From Dermatophilaceae bacterium (GTDB lineage Bacteria; Actinomycetota; Actinomycetes; Actinomycetales; Dermatophilaceae), in the NCBI GenBank assembly GCA_013361975.1, contig JABFXB010000019.1:73731-134505 (forward strand): a DNA stretch of 60,775 nucleotides, written 5' to 3'. Below the pieces are notes generated by a model. That model made no database searches. It saw only the letters and a program-made list of their open reading frames with translations, and had not been told where the DNA came from. How positions within the stretch are numbered: the stretch's first letter is position 1; the number at the start of each line of letters is the position of its first letter. A program made the translations under genes and the position numbers. Below, one piece after another: positions 16,685 to 25,525 of the stretch.

Positions 16685-18066
16685 CCGAGTAGTAGTCGCC
16701 GGTTCGGGGGGGAGGTCAGCCGCACGACGAGCGTCTGCTCGCCGGCCTGGACCGTGACACCGATCTGCCCTGCCATCGTGCCGACTTGGACGACCTGGCC
16801 GCCCAGCACGGGAGCGGCGGCCGGCTGGCTGGACGCCGGCGGCGTGGACGAAAGCGTCGCCGACATGGCTAGAACCACGGCCAGGGCGGCAATCTCGACG
16901 CGGGTCGCGACCAGCACGGCGCGCGTGTTGCGGCGCCGGACCCATCGACGGGCCCCGAGCGCGAGTACAGCTGCGGCCGCGACCCCGCCCAGCTTGACCA
17001 GCAGGAGCAGTCCGTAGCGGGTGCCGGTCCACGCCGCGAACGGCACCAGCAGCAGCGCGCTGACGGCCCCGGTCGATACGACGGTCGCGAAGACCCACGC
17101 GGCCACGCGTGCGTACCCGAGATAGAGCAGGTGCACAGGAGCTCGGCTCGATCGCCATGCAAGGGCGATCACGACGACCTGGGTCAGGGCCCCGACCCAC
17201 AGGGCCGCAGCGGCAACATGCACGCCGGTGAGCAGCGCGCCCCAGCCGGGCGCCGCCGTATTGGCGTGTGACCGCACCCCTTCGGCCACGACGACGGCCG
17301 CGAGCGGAACCAGGGTCAGAATCCGCGCTGATGCGCGTAGCAGGCGCCAGGCCACGTAACCGACGCCGAAGCCTGCAGCCTCGACCAGCAGGACGATACC
17401 CGCCTGCCCGTTCCACAACGACGCCAGCGAGCCGGTCTGGACCACGAACAGGACACCCAGCGTCACCACAGCCACCAGTCCGGTGAGCGCACCGACTGGC
17501 GCCAACGGGTGGGGCGACGGTAGGCCGGGCCTGCCCTCCCGCGCTCGCCGTGCGATCAGGTCGGCGACCACCCCGCCGAGCGCGAGTGCGAGCCCGGCAA
17601 ACAGCAGCCATCGTACGACCGCGTCAGGCCAGGACGTGCCCGTGGCTGTCGTCGCCTCGGCAGCGCCGAGGACCCCTGACCCGACGGCGAAGCGGTACTC
17701 GTCTCCCATCAGGTCACCGTCGGAGCCGGTGACCTGCCACCGGACCCGGTAGACGCCAAGCCCGAGCCGCTCTGGCACCGCCGCGGTGATCGCCCGGCCG
17801 GCCCGGGCTGTGGCCGTGGGTCCGACCGGTACCACCTTGCCTGCGCTGTCGAGCACGACGAGGGCGTCCGGGCCGGCCGTGACCGCCTCGTTGAAGACGA
17901 GGGTGATGGCCCCCGGAGAGTCCCCGGTCGCGACCTCGGCCGCAGGGTCGCTGAACAGCAGCGTGGGGTGCGCGATGGCAGGCGGCGCACCTGCCAGCAA
18001 GGCCACGAGCGCTGCCAGCAGGACAGCCCAGGCGCGACCTGTTCTGCGGCGGGTTGTTCGCGTCAT
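16681..18066 (-). CDS. CopC-CopD copper resistance/uptake membrane protein, 3' frameshifted
   Basis: 461 aa as written. A signal sequence ends at PPAIA and leaves an N-terminal His (HPTLLFSDPAAE), the CopC copper site. The CopC domain covers ~residues 30-125; the usual C-terminal DGH ligand motif is DGDLMGDEY here, so the second His is missing. About eight CopD membrane helices follow, with SHANTAAPGWGALLTGVHVAAAALW carrying the conserved His residues. CopD moves copper across the inner membrane. The frame then leaves register in a C7 run and stops early; the lost domain is at 16128-16684. It is the last gene of a four-gene minus-strand operon with 4-bp overlaps throughout. Confidence 0.88.
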   Translation of the reverse strand: MTRTTRRRTGRAWAVLLAALVALLAGAPPAIAHPTLLFSDPAAEVATGDSPGAITLVFNEAVTAGPDALVVLDSAGKVVPVGPTATARAGRAITAAVPERLGLGVYRVRWQVTGSDGDLMGDEYRFAVGSGVLGAAEATTATGTSWPDAVVRWLLFAGLALALGGVVADLIARRAREGRPGLPSPHPLAPVGALTGLVAVVTLGVLFVVQTGSLASLWNGQAGIVLLVEAAGFGVGYVAWRLLRASARILTLVPLAAVVVAEGVRSHANTAAPGWGALLTGVHVAAAALWVGALTQVVVIALAWRSSRAPVHLLYLGYARVAAWVFATVVSTGAVSALLLVPFAAWTGTRYGLLLLVKLGGVAAAAVLALGARRWVRRRNTRAVLVATRVEIAALAVVLAMSATLSSTPPASSQPAAAPVLGGQVVQVGTMAGQIGVTVQAGEQTLVVRLTSPPNRRLLLG

Positions 18067-18386
18067 CCTTGCGGGCGCTGAGCCAGCGCGCGTCGAAGCC
18101 GCCGCTCGGAGAGGCGCCCGAACGAGAACGGGCGACCGTCGATGAGCACGCCCGGCGCAAAGATCACGTGAGACTCGGAGGCCAGCCGCTGGCCCGTCGG
18201 TGTGGCGAGGTCGACCTCGGTGACCTCGAGGGGTAGGTCCTTGTTCACGCGTGCCAGGACCTGCTTGGCATGATCGCAGAGGACGCAGTCCGACTGGGTC
18301 AGCAGCGTCACGGCGGCCGGGACGGTGAGGGCGGACCGGGCCTCTGGACCCGGTCTGGTGACCCGCCCGGATCCGGGTCTACTCAT
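18063..18386 (-). CDS. glutaredoxin-like protein
   Basis: A 107-aa protein with a glutaredoxin fold: beta strand VTLLTQSDCVLCDHAKQVL containing the CxxC active site CVLC, then EVTEVDLATPTGQRLASES and GVLIDGRPFSFGRLSE. The cis-Pro position is AP in HVIFAPGV. Such proteins reduce disulfides or glutathione/mycothiol mixed disulfides in the cytoplasm. It sits between a CcdA-linked peroxiredoxin and CopC-CopD with 4-bp overlaps on both sides, so it probably takes part in thiol repair under copper stress. Confidence 0.85.
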   Translation of the reverse strand: MSRPGSGRVTRPGPEARSALTVPAAVTLLTQSDCVLCDHAKQVLARVNKDLPLEVTEVDLATPTGQRLASESHVIFAPGVLIDGRPFSFGRLSERRLRRALAQRPQG

Positions 18387-19117
18387 CGGCGGCGCTCGCG
18401 AGTCAGGTCCGAAAGGATCTTGGCCGTCGGTACGAACATGACGTAGTCCGGCTCGCCGCCGTAGTCGGCCCGCCAGTCGATGGTGCCCTGGGGGCCTACG
18501 AGCAGGAAGCTGTGGCCGTCACGCATGTCACCCATCATCCCGTACGTATTGGCGTCGTACGCGCGGGAGACCTTCAGGTCGGGGTCGGAGAGCACCGCAG
18601 TAGAGAGGCCCTCGTCAGCCACCTTCCGCGCGAGCAGCGGGGCCGGGTCGGTGGTCAACGACACGACGGCGTCGATCCCCGCGCTCTTCAGGTCCTTCCG
18701 GTTGCGCTCAAGATCCTTGATCTGGTCCCAGCACGGCTGGCAGGACAGCCCCTCCTGGAAGTACAGCAGCACCGTCTTGCCCCGGTAGTCGGACAGGGAC
18801 ACCGACCCTCCGCCGCTCGAGGCGAGCGTGAAGCCTGGTGCCGCCGCGCCTGCACCGGGCTGCCCGGCGACATGGTGGTAGCCGCTTCCCGCGGACGTCG
18901 TCCCGGTTTGGACAGTGCTGGCCTGCGATCCCTGAAAGATCAGGTACAGGGCCACGATCGCCGCGGCGATGACCGCCGCCGCTGCGAGCACGGCTCGCCG
19001 CTGCCGGGAGGTGGACGCGGTCCGCGGGTCAGACCCTGCTGTGCTGGCCGGGGTGCGGTTGCGGCCTGGCCGACCGGCTGGCCGCCGGGAGGTGGTGGTG
19101 CCGCGCGTGTCGCTCAC
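18383..19117 (-). CDS. membrane-anchored AhpC/TSA-type thioredoxin-fold protein
   Basis: The start is GTG 19117, overlapping the CcdA stop (GTGA); the 557-aa track ORF is an extension through CcdA in another frame. The product is 244 aa: polar N-terminus, one TM helix (AVLAAAAVIAAAIVALYLIF), then a peroxiredoxin-like domain APGFTLASSGGGSVSLSDYRGKTVLLYF with redox site EGLSCQPCWDQ. Having CxxC rather than the single peroxidatic Cys, it may act as a thiol-disulfide oxidoreductase. Its partner is the CcdA upstream, which passes electrons across the membrane. Confidence 0.88.
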   Translation of the reverse strand: MSDTRGTTTSRRPAGRPGRNRTPASTAGSDPRTASTSRQRRAVLAAAAVIAAAIVALYLIFQGSQASTVQTGTTSAGSGYHHVAGQPGAGAAAPGFTLASSGGGSVSLSDYRGKTVLLYFQEGLSCQPCWDQIKDLERNRKDLKSAGIDAVVSLTTDPAPLLARKVADEGLSTAVLSDPDLKVSRAYDANTYGMMGDMRDGHSFLLVGPQGTIDWRADYGGEPDYVMFVPTAKILSDLTRERRR

Positions 19118-20127
19118 TGTGGGATCTCCTTGGGGGTGCTGGCTGGCTCGGCACGGGCGGCACGGGTGACAGGAGGACCGCAGGTGTCGGCGCGCAAGCC
19201 GGCGCCGGCGGCGTCGAGCTCCGGCGGCCAAACCGGTGGCTCCTGCAGCGCCCCGGGTCCGTCGGTCGCGGAGGCGGCCCCACGTCCGCGGACACCTCGC
19301 CGGACCAGGAGCGCGATGCCCAGCGCGAGGGCGAGGAACACTGCCCAGCCGGGGAGCCACGACAGTGCGCCGACGGCGGTGCTCGACAGGTGCTGCAGCC
19401 ATGCGCTCAGCTCCGTCTGCCATCCACCGCTCGGCATACCCGGTCCGGCCACGGCGAGCACCATCGCCAACACGCCCATCACGACCATCAGGAGTCCACC
19501 GGCGAGGCTGCCCAGGGCCGCCTGTCTCTGCCAGCGCCCGAGCCGCAGCCGGATGGAGCGGTCGGTCAGCAGGGCGGTGGCGCGTTGCCGGCGCGTGTCC
19601 CACACCAGCGCCACGACTGCCAACGGCATGACCATGCCGACGACGTACGCGCCGCCGATGGACAGGGCGGCCGGGAACGAGGCGGCAGCCCCGGCCAGTA
19701 CGGCGACCCCGGCCAGGACGGGCGCGCAGCAGGCGCTGGCCGCGCCCGAAAACGCCCCGAGCGTGTACGCCGAGGTGAGCCGCCCCTCCCGACCCGCGCG
19801 GGCGCCCGGCATCGGCAGGTTCGGCTTCCAGCCGGTCAGCACCGCAGCTCCGGCGACGATCATGAGCGCGCCCCCTGTCAGGAAGATCCACAGGTGCTGG
19901 GTGACCAGGACCCGGCTCAACGCGGTCGCGCCGAGACCAATCGGCAGGATGACCGTCGCGACCCCGGACCCGAAGACCAACGTTGCGAGCAGGACCCCGC
20001 GACGGTGCCGGAACCCGGTGGCGAGGTAGGCCGGCAGCATGACGGACACGCAGCACGGCGCGAACAGGGCCACGACGCCGCCGAGGAAGGACGCGAGCAG
20101 CGTCGTTCCGAACATCAGCTCAGTCAT
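19114..20127 (-). CDS. ccdA: CcdA/DsbD-family transmembrane electron carrier
   Basis: A 337-aa multi-pass protein with the two family cysteine motifs: ALFAPCCVSVMLP in the first helix and SACCAPVLAG in the second repeat. CcdA moves reducing equivalents from cytoplasmic thioredoxin to extracytoplasmic partners. The CC pairs instead of single Cys are notable and recall copper-linked CcdA forms. It is the first gene of the minus-strand operon ccdA, peroxiredoxin-like, glutaredoxin, copC-copD. Its promoter region contains the 26-bp palindrome at 20186-20211, shared with divergent blaI. Confidence 0.9.
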   Translation of the reverse strand: MTELMFGTTLLASFLGGVVALFAPCCVSVMLPAYLATGFRHRRGVLLATLVFGSGVATVILPIGLGATALSRVLVTQHLWIFLTGGALMIVAGAAVLTGWKPNLPMPGARAGREGRLTSAYTLGAFSGAASACCAPVLAGVAVLAGAAASFPAALSIGGAYVVGMVMPLAVVALVWDTRRQRATALLTDRSIRLRLGRWQRQAALGSLAGGLLMVVMGVLAMVLAVAGPGMPSGGWQTELSAWLQHLSSTAVGALSWLPGWAVFLALALGIALLVRRGVRGRGAASATDGPGALQEPPVWPPELDAAGAGLRADTCGPPVTRAARAEPASTPKEIPQ

Positions 20128-20185
20128 GAGCCCCGCCTGATTGGGGATGTGCGCACTGTCTTCTCCTGCCGGTCGACCAGATCAT

Positions 20186-20211
20186 CTACTATCTGCGTAC
20201 GGAGATAGTAG
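20186..20211. promoter_or_regulatory. BlaI-type operator (26-bp palindrome) between divergent operons
   Basis: CTACTATCTGCGTACGGAGATAGTAG: two 13-bp arms matching at 12 of 13 positions. It lies 59 bp before ccdA (minus) and ~105 bp before the preferred blaI start (plus), so one bound dimer could silence both operons. BlaI/MecI repressors bind long TACTA-type palindromes, which fits. A second copy at 15654-15679 supports the assignment. Confidence 0.8.
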
Positions 20212-20316
20212 GTCAACATGGCTGGGGTAGGGTTCGGCCGCAGTCGTAGTGGTAGTCGTAGTCGCAGGGGCAGCCGCGGCAGCAGCCGTATGGCGTGGAG
20301 TGGACGGGAGGTTGGC

Positions 20317-20685
20317 GTGCGCGGATTCGGCGAGCTGGAAGCAGTGGTGATGGGCCACTTGTGGGACCGTGGCACGCCATGCACGGTGCGCGAGGTGTTC
20401 GAACGGCTAGGGCAGGACCGGCAGATCGCATACACCACGGCCATGTCGACGATGGACAACCTGCACCGCAAGGGCTGGCTGTCCCGTGAGCGTCAGGGCA
20501 AGGCCTTCCTCTACTGGCCCATTCTGACCCGCGAGCAGTACGGGGCCCGGCTGATGCGTGATGCGCTGAATGTCGGTGGGGACCCGAGTCTCGTCCTGAG
20601 CCATTTCATCGAGCAGATGAGCGGTGAGGAGTCCGCAGCGCTGCGGCGCCTGGCGGCCACAGCGGATGAGCAGGGGCTGGCGTGA
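20317..20685 (+). CDS. blaI: BlaI/MecI-family winged-helix repressor
   Basis: GTG 20317 is preferred: GGGAGG lies 5 nt upstream and the product (122 aa, VRGFGELEAVVMGHLWDRG) has normal BlaI length. The longer in-frame start at 20218 would add an Arg/Ser-rich leader. Winged helix: TAMSTMDNLHRKGWLSRERQGKAFLYW. The C-terminal dimerisation helices follow. BlaI proteins are inactivated by cleavage by a cognate M56 protease, and the next gene is one, overlapping by 4 bp. Neighbours are copper and disulfide genes rather than a beta-lactamase, so the signal is probably copper or thiol stress. Confidence 0.92.
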   Translation: MRGFGELEAVVMGHLWDRGTPCTVREVFERLGQDRQIAYTTAMSTMDNLHRKGWLSRERQGKAFLYWPILTREQYGARLMRDALNVGGDPSLVLSHFIEQMSGEESAALRRLAATADEQGLA

Positions 20686-21638
20686 GTGCCGCGTTCTGCC
20701 TGTTGCTCTATAGCGGGACGCTCGCGGTACTGGCGCCACCGCTGCTGGCTCGGCTCACCCGGCGCGGCGTTGCTCCCCGGCTGGGGGTCGCCCTCTGGCT
20801 GGTGGCGATCGGTTCCGTCACCGGTTCGGTTGCCACCGCGGCAGGCCTGCTGGCCGTTGAGCTGGCCCGTGACTGGTCCGGGCCGCCCACGACCCTGATG
20901 GGCTCGTGCCTGGCGGGGCTTAGGGCTGCGGCCACTGGCGTCCACGGTTCGATGGTGCGCAGCATCGTGTTCTCGGCCGCGGGAGGCCTCATGCTCGCGG
21001 TGGGCGTGGTGCTGCTGCGGCTCGGGCGAACGTGGGCGCGGGCCCGAGACGCCACTCGGGCGCATGCGCGGATGGTCAGGCTTGCCGGGGCCGCGCGGCC
21101 GAGCCTTGGCGCGGTCGTGCTCGATGTGCCTGAGAGGGCCGTCTACTGCGTGCCCGGACGTCCGAGCACGGTCGTGTTCACGACTGGGGCGTTGGCCGTG
21201 CTCGACCCTGGGCAGGTCGGCGCAGTCCTGGCGCACGAGCGTGCGCACCTGACGGGTCGACACCACCTGGTCATCGCGCTCACCCGTGGCCTGTGCCTCT
21301 GCCTTCCTCGGGTCGAGCTGTTCAGCTGCGGCGCCGAGGAGGTGGCGCGGCTGTTGGAAATGTCTGCCGACGATGCTGCGGCCCGGACCCACGGGTCCGG
21401 CACTGTCCTGAAGGCTCTCGTGGAGCTTTCTTCGCCCTCCGTCCCCAGCGGGGTTCCTGCCGGTGCCTTGGCAGCGCACGGCGTGGGCGTGCTGGCCCGC
21501 GCCGAGCGGCTGGCCGTGCCGGCCACGGCACGCGCGCGGCGGCGGGCCACACTGCAGCTGGCGACCACGATGACCGCGGTTGCGCTCGCGCCCTTGGTCC
21601 TCGGCGTGCTCGCGGTCTGCGGGCCGCTGTGGGGCTGA
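20682..21638 (+). CDS. M56-family membrane metallopeptidase (BlaR1-like, no sensor domain)
   Basis: A 318-aa protein from GTG 20682, overlapping blaI (GTGA). Several N-terminal TM helices precede the zinc motif LAHERAHLTGRHH (HExxH), with a downstream EMSADDAAA likely supplying the third ligand. It lacks the extracytoplasmic penicillin-sensor domain of BlaR1. It probably cleaves the co-encoded BlaI. The inducer is unknown. Confidence 0.9.
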   Translation: MSAAFCLLLYSGTLAVLAPPLLARLTRRGVAPRLGVALWLVAIGSVTGSVATAAGLLAVELARDWSGPPTTLMGSCLAGLRAAATGVHGSMVRSIVFSAAGGLMLAVGVVLLRLGRTWARARDATRAHARMVRLAGAARPSLGAVVLDVPERAVYCVPGRPSTVVFTTGALAVLDPGQVGAVLAHERAHLTGRHHLVIALTRGLCLCLPRVELFSCGAEEVARLLEMSADDAAARTHGSGTVLKALVELSSPSVPSGVPAGALAAHGVGVLARAERLAVPATARARRRATLQLATTMTAVALAPLVLGVLAVCGPLWG

Positions 21639-21726
21639 CACCGACTCGACATGATCGGGTGAGCCGGACGCCGTACGGATCGACGGCGACAGCGCGCCGA
21701 CGTGCCCGACGTGGGAGGGAAGAAGG

Positions 21727-22470
21727 GTGAACGCTGACCTTGGCGCCGGTCCTGTCGCTGTGGCCGCGGTGATCGCGGTCGTGGCAGGGTTTGTCTCCTT
21801 CGCCTCGCCGTGCTGCCTGCCCTTGGTTCCCGGGTTCCTCGGCTATGTCACCGGACTGTCCGAGGAGTCCCTGGAGAGCCGGTCCCGCGGGCGTCTCGTG
21901 CTGGGCGCCCTGCTTTTCGTGCTCGGGTTTACCGTCGTCTTCCTTGTCGCCGCGGCGGCCGTGTCCACGGCCGGGCTCGCCTTCCAGGAGTACCGCGGGC
22001 TTCTACTGAGGGTCGCAGGCGTCATCGTCATCGTCATGGGTGTGGTCTTCCTCGGACTCGGCAAGTCGTACGCGATAACCCCCTCATGGCGCCCGCGAGC
22101 GGGCCTCGCCGGGGCGCCGCTGCTCGGGGCCTCGTTCGCGATCGGATGGTCGCCGTGCCTGGGGCCCACTCTCGCTGCCATCCAGGTGATGGCGGCCCCG
22201 CTGTCCGCCCAGTCCGGCACGATTGGGCGCGGACTCATGCTCGCCGGCTTCTACTCGCTGGGGCTCGGCCTGCCGTTCATCCTGATGGCCGCACTGTGGG
22301 AGAAGGCCTCGGCCATGAGCGCGTGGCTGCGGGCACACCGCCGCGGCATCCGCGCCTTCGGGGGACTCATGCTGGTGGTCGTCGGCGGCCTCATGGTCTC
22401 CGGCCTGTGGGAGTCGCTGGTGGTCTGGCTCCAGATCAACCTCATCTCGACCTTCCGCGTCGCGATCTGA
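21727..22470 (+). CDS. second CcdA-type cytochrome c biogenesis/disulfide carrier
   Basis: 247 aa from GTG 21727 with purine-rich GAAGAAGG just upstream. Six or so TM helices; family motifs FASPCCLPLVPGFLGYVTGLSEES and IGWSPCLGPTLAAIQ. This is the canonical CcdA form, unlike the CC-pair version at 19.1-20.1 kb. It probably supplies electrons to the TlpA-type protein or the peroxiredoxin-like protein of this block. It lies ~90 bp after the M56 gene and may share its transcript. About 285 bp of featureless sequence follow. Confidence 0.92.
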   Translation: MNADLGAGPVAVAAVIAVVAGFVSFASPCCLPLVPGFLGYVTGLSEESLESRSRGRLVLGALLFVLGFTVVFLVAAAAVSTAGLAFQEYRGLLLRVAGVIVIVMGVVFLGLGKSYAITPSWRPRAGLAGAPLLGASFAIGWSPCLGPTLAAIQVMAAPLSAQSGTIGRGLMLAGFYSLGLGLPFILMAALWEKASAMSAWLRAHRRGIRAFGGLMLVVVGGLMVSGLWESLVVWLQINLISTFRVAI

Positions 22471-22756
22471 GCGCGTCACCGAGCGAGCCGCCCGGCGGCG
22501 TGACGTGCCGTCACACGCGTCGGTTGTCACAGCCCCGGTCCCTGCCGAACCTTCGGCGCAGGCGCCACCGACCGACATCCAGGGACGCGGGGGTCAGACC
22601 ACCGCCTGGGGCCCGCCGGGTGTGCGTGATGCGCGGGTGGCGCGCTCACGCAGAACCCGGGACGCGGGCAGGAGCGCTGCAACGTACTCGTTGGGCGGCC
22701 CTCGCAGCTCGTCTCCGCGTGACCGACGGGGCACTGGCGGGGCTCGGAGCGGAAGG

Positions 22757-23992
22757 TCAGAGGGCGGAGCCTGCGGTCCAACTGGCAGGCGTCAGGTTCC
22801 AGTCGGCGTACCCGTTGCCCATCGTCATCGGTCGGCTGGTGCCAACGGTCTCGACGACATCACCGATGGTCACGTTGGAGTAGAACCAGCCGGCGTTCGC
22901 CTCGCTCATCCCGGTACACCCGTGGCTGACGTTGCGGTGGCCCTGGTCCTTGACCGACCACGGCGCCGAGTGGAGGAACTCGCCGGAGTTCGTGACGCGC
23001 ATCGCGTACTTCACCTTGGTGTCGGGGTAGTAGTTCGGGTCGTCCTTCTTCAGGCCGATCGTTTCGGCGCGCAGCGTGATGTTCGTCTGCTTGTCCATGA
23101 TCACCTTGACTCCGGAGCGGGTCGCGAAGCCCGCCCGCCCACCCGTGACCGGGATGCGCTTGGTGAACTTGCCGTTGATGAAGACGTCCATCTGGTGCGT
23201 CTGCAGGTTGACCTTGGCGACGAGGGCGCGGCCGATCGTGAAGTCGGAGGTGCGCGACTGCTCGCCGAAGCGCCCGCCTCCGGCGGGGACGCCGTTGAGG
23301 GTCGCCTCGACGTGGACCTTGGTGCCGGGCTTCCAGTACGTCCTGGGCCGCCAGTGGGCCTCGGTGGAGGACAGCCAGTACCAGGAGCCGGCCTGCGCGG
23401 GGGAGGCGGTGACCTTCATGTGCTTCTCGAAGCTCGCCTTGTCCTTGACCGGCAGGTCGAAGCGCATGACGACCGGCATGCCGATGCCGACGGTGCCGCC
23501 GTCGCGCGGGGACACGGAGGTGTAGATCTGGTCGTCGAGCGAGAGGTTCGCGGTGCGGAACGTGCGCGTGCTCTCGTCGGTGCGGCCCTCGGAGTCCTCG
23601 GCCTCGAGCGTCAGGGTGTACTTGACGCCCGGCTCGAGCAGGTCACCGGCGGTCCACGTGCCGTCCTTGAGCGAGCCGTCGACCGTGATGCGGTTGCCCT
23701 TCTTGCTCACGTACGACAGCGAGGCCTTCTTGAGCGTGCCCTGCTGGGCGGACGCCGTGACCCGGGTGTCGACCGCGACGTCGGCGGCGTCGGCTGCCGG
23801 CGTCGTCGTGTACGCGACCGGGCCTTTGGTGGGGGTGGGCGTCGACGTCTCTGTCTTGCCGGGAGCGGCGGACGAGGAGCCAGAGGGCTTCGCGTCCTTG
23901 TCGGCCGTGGCGGTCGCGTTGCAGGCGGACACACCCAGCAAGGCCATGACGGCCATCCCCGAGACTGCGGCGGTACGGATGCTCGACTTCAC
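22757..23992 (-). CDS. L,D-transpeptidase lipoprotein (LdtMt2-like)
   Basis: A 411-aa exported lipoprotein: signal with lipobox LGVSAC, Ser/Pro-rich linker, two Ig-like domains (~residues 60-245), then the YkuD catalytic domain with HRNVSHGCTGMSEANA, whose Cys is the nucleophile. It forms 3-3 peptidoglycan cross-links or attaches proteins to the wall, outside the membrane. Length and order match mycobacterial LdtMt2. It is not obviously linked to metal resistance and reads as an ordinary chromosomal gene between accessory blocks. Confidence 0.95.
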   Translation of the reverse strand: MKSSIRTAAVSGMAVMALLGVSACNATATADKDAKPSGSSSAAPGKTETSTPTPTKGPVAYTTTPAADAADVAVDTRVTASAQQGTLKKASLSYVSKKGNRITVDGSLKDGTWTAGDLLEPGVKYTLTLEAEDSEGRTDESTRTFRTANLSLDDQIYTSVSPRDGGTVGIGMPVVMRFDLPVKDKASFEKHMKVTASPAQAGSWYWLSSTEAHWRPRTYWKPGTKVHVEATLNGVPAGGGRFGEQSRTSDFTIGRALVAKVNLQTHQMDVFINGKFTKRIPVTGGRAGFATRSGVKVIMDKQTNITLRAETIGLKKDDPNYYPDTKVKYAMRVTNSGEFLHSAPWSVKDQGHRNVSHGCTGMSEANAGWFYSNVTIGDVVETVGTSRPMTMGNGYADWNLTPASWTAGSAL

Positions 23993-24560
23993 GCTGTAGA
24001 AACCCTTCGCGGACGCGGCGCCGGGCGCTCCAGGGCGGAACGGGGTGCGGCGCGTCGATAGTGACCTCGACCTCCAGTGTCACCGGTCGCCCTCCCGTGC
24101 TCCAAACCACCGGCGAGTCCTGAACGACTCCCATGCCACCGTGGGCACGCTGCCGGCCCTGGGGGACGGCCGGCGCGCGGCGCCGGGGTGTGTCGCGGGC
24201 CGGACCGGAGGGACGGCGTCCGGCCGGTGCTGCGGCACCCTCCTCGAGGGCCAACGTCGGAAGGGCGAGTGCTCGCGGGATCACCGTCGAGTCGTCGCCC
24301 ACGAGGTCTCCGCGGGATGCGAGGCTGACCCGAGCCGGGAAGCCTGAGTCCGGCGGTCCCGCGAGAGAAGCCTCTCGGGGTGTCAACGTGGGCGCGCGCA
24401 CAGCCAGCGCCCCGCGCGCGGCACCCTCCATGCGACCCCCGTGGGACTGCCAAGCCGTATCGCGCCCGTCGGTCGTGGTCCTGCGGGGTGCCCCGATCTC
24501 GCTGCCTGTCACGCGGATCCGGCACCGCCGGCGTTGCGACGATGGGAGACCACGATGGCC
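23993..24560 (+). other. gap upstream of the transpeptidase
   Basis: About 570 bp with no supported gene. It contains the promoter of the minus-strand transpeptidase. ORFs are Arg/Pro-rich shadows. The right end meets the broken ZIP copy. Confidence 0.5.
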
Positions 24561-24998
24561 TGGCTCTGACTGTGGGACTGCTCGCCTTCCTGGCCCTCGA
24601 CGCCGGCATCGAGGGCCTTGAGGTCGGGGCCGCGGGCGCAGCCGCGTTCGGCGGCAGCATGCGCTTCGTCCTCGGGGAAGCGCTCGCGTTCCTGCTGCTC
24701 GCCCGGGACGCAGCGGCTCATCCCTGACCCGGCGGGCGCCGGACGGGTCGCGCTCCTCGTCGCCGTCGGGATCGGGGTGCACAACCTCGGCGAGGGGCTT
24801 GCGGTCGGGTCGGCCCTGGCGGTGGGTGAGCTCGCCCTCGGCACCTCGCTTGTCGTCGGCTTCGCTCTGCACAACACGACCGAGGGCATGGCTGTGGTCG
24901 CACCGCTCACGGCGCTCCCGCCGGTCCCGGCGCAACCCGACCGGACGGTGGCTCCGGGACGGCTGCTCCTGCTCGCGATCGTCGCCGGCGGCCTGGCC
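24561..24998 (+). pseudogene. 438-bp broken second copy of the ZIP transporter gene
   Basis: This stretch aligns with 7566-8002 of the intact ZIP gene almost base for base by eye (shared HNLGEGLAVGSALAVGELALGTSLVVGFALHN region). It starts and ends inside the gene. One extra base near 24707-24711 (CGCCCGGGACGCAGC against CGCCGGCACACAGC) shifts the frame, so even the fragment is not readable through. Edges are abrupt: random sequence to the left and the truncated cst-operon gene to the right. No IS or target duplication is visible. It is a duplication scar. Confidence 0.85.
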
Positions 24999-25157
24999 CG
25001 GCATGGCTGTCGGCGTGGTCGAGCACAGAGGCCCTCCGCCGGAGCGGACCGACAGCCGTTCGCGTGCCTCCTCCAACAGTCGGTCGACGACCGGCCGTGC
25101 GGATCCGTGGTCTCTCGGGGCACCGAGGATGCTGTCGGGCCCAACCTGTTGCGACAT
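24999..25157 (-). pseudogene. 5' fragment of the gene downstream of cstR, cut by the ZIP scar
   Basis: ATG 25157 lies 17 nt after the cstR stop and is preceded by a ribosome-binding site (GAGGAGACGGAG). The frame reads MSQQVGPDSILGAPRD...VVDRLLEEARERL, then hits the ZIP-homologous sequence at 24998 and becomes meaningless. It is the truncated second gene of the cstR transcription unit. The N-terminal helix alone does not identify a family. Confidence 0.6.
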
Positions 25158-25174
25158 GCTCCGTCTCCTCGCTG

Positions 25175-25483
<309 letters not shown>

Positions 25484-25525
25484 CTATGGGGTGGGCCGCG
25501 CGAGGTGACTGCCCGCCGGGTGCTG

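Noticed and set aside
18512-20029. 505-aa plus-strand ORF
   Set aside because: Antisense to the peroxiredoxin-like and CcdA genes; no family features.
22505-24061. 518-aa plus-strand ORF
   Set aside because: Antisense shadow of the L,D-transpeptidase, low-complexity Arg/Gly/Val composition and no motif.
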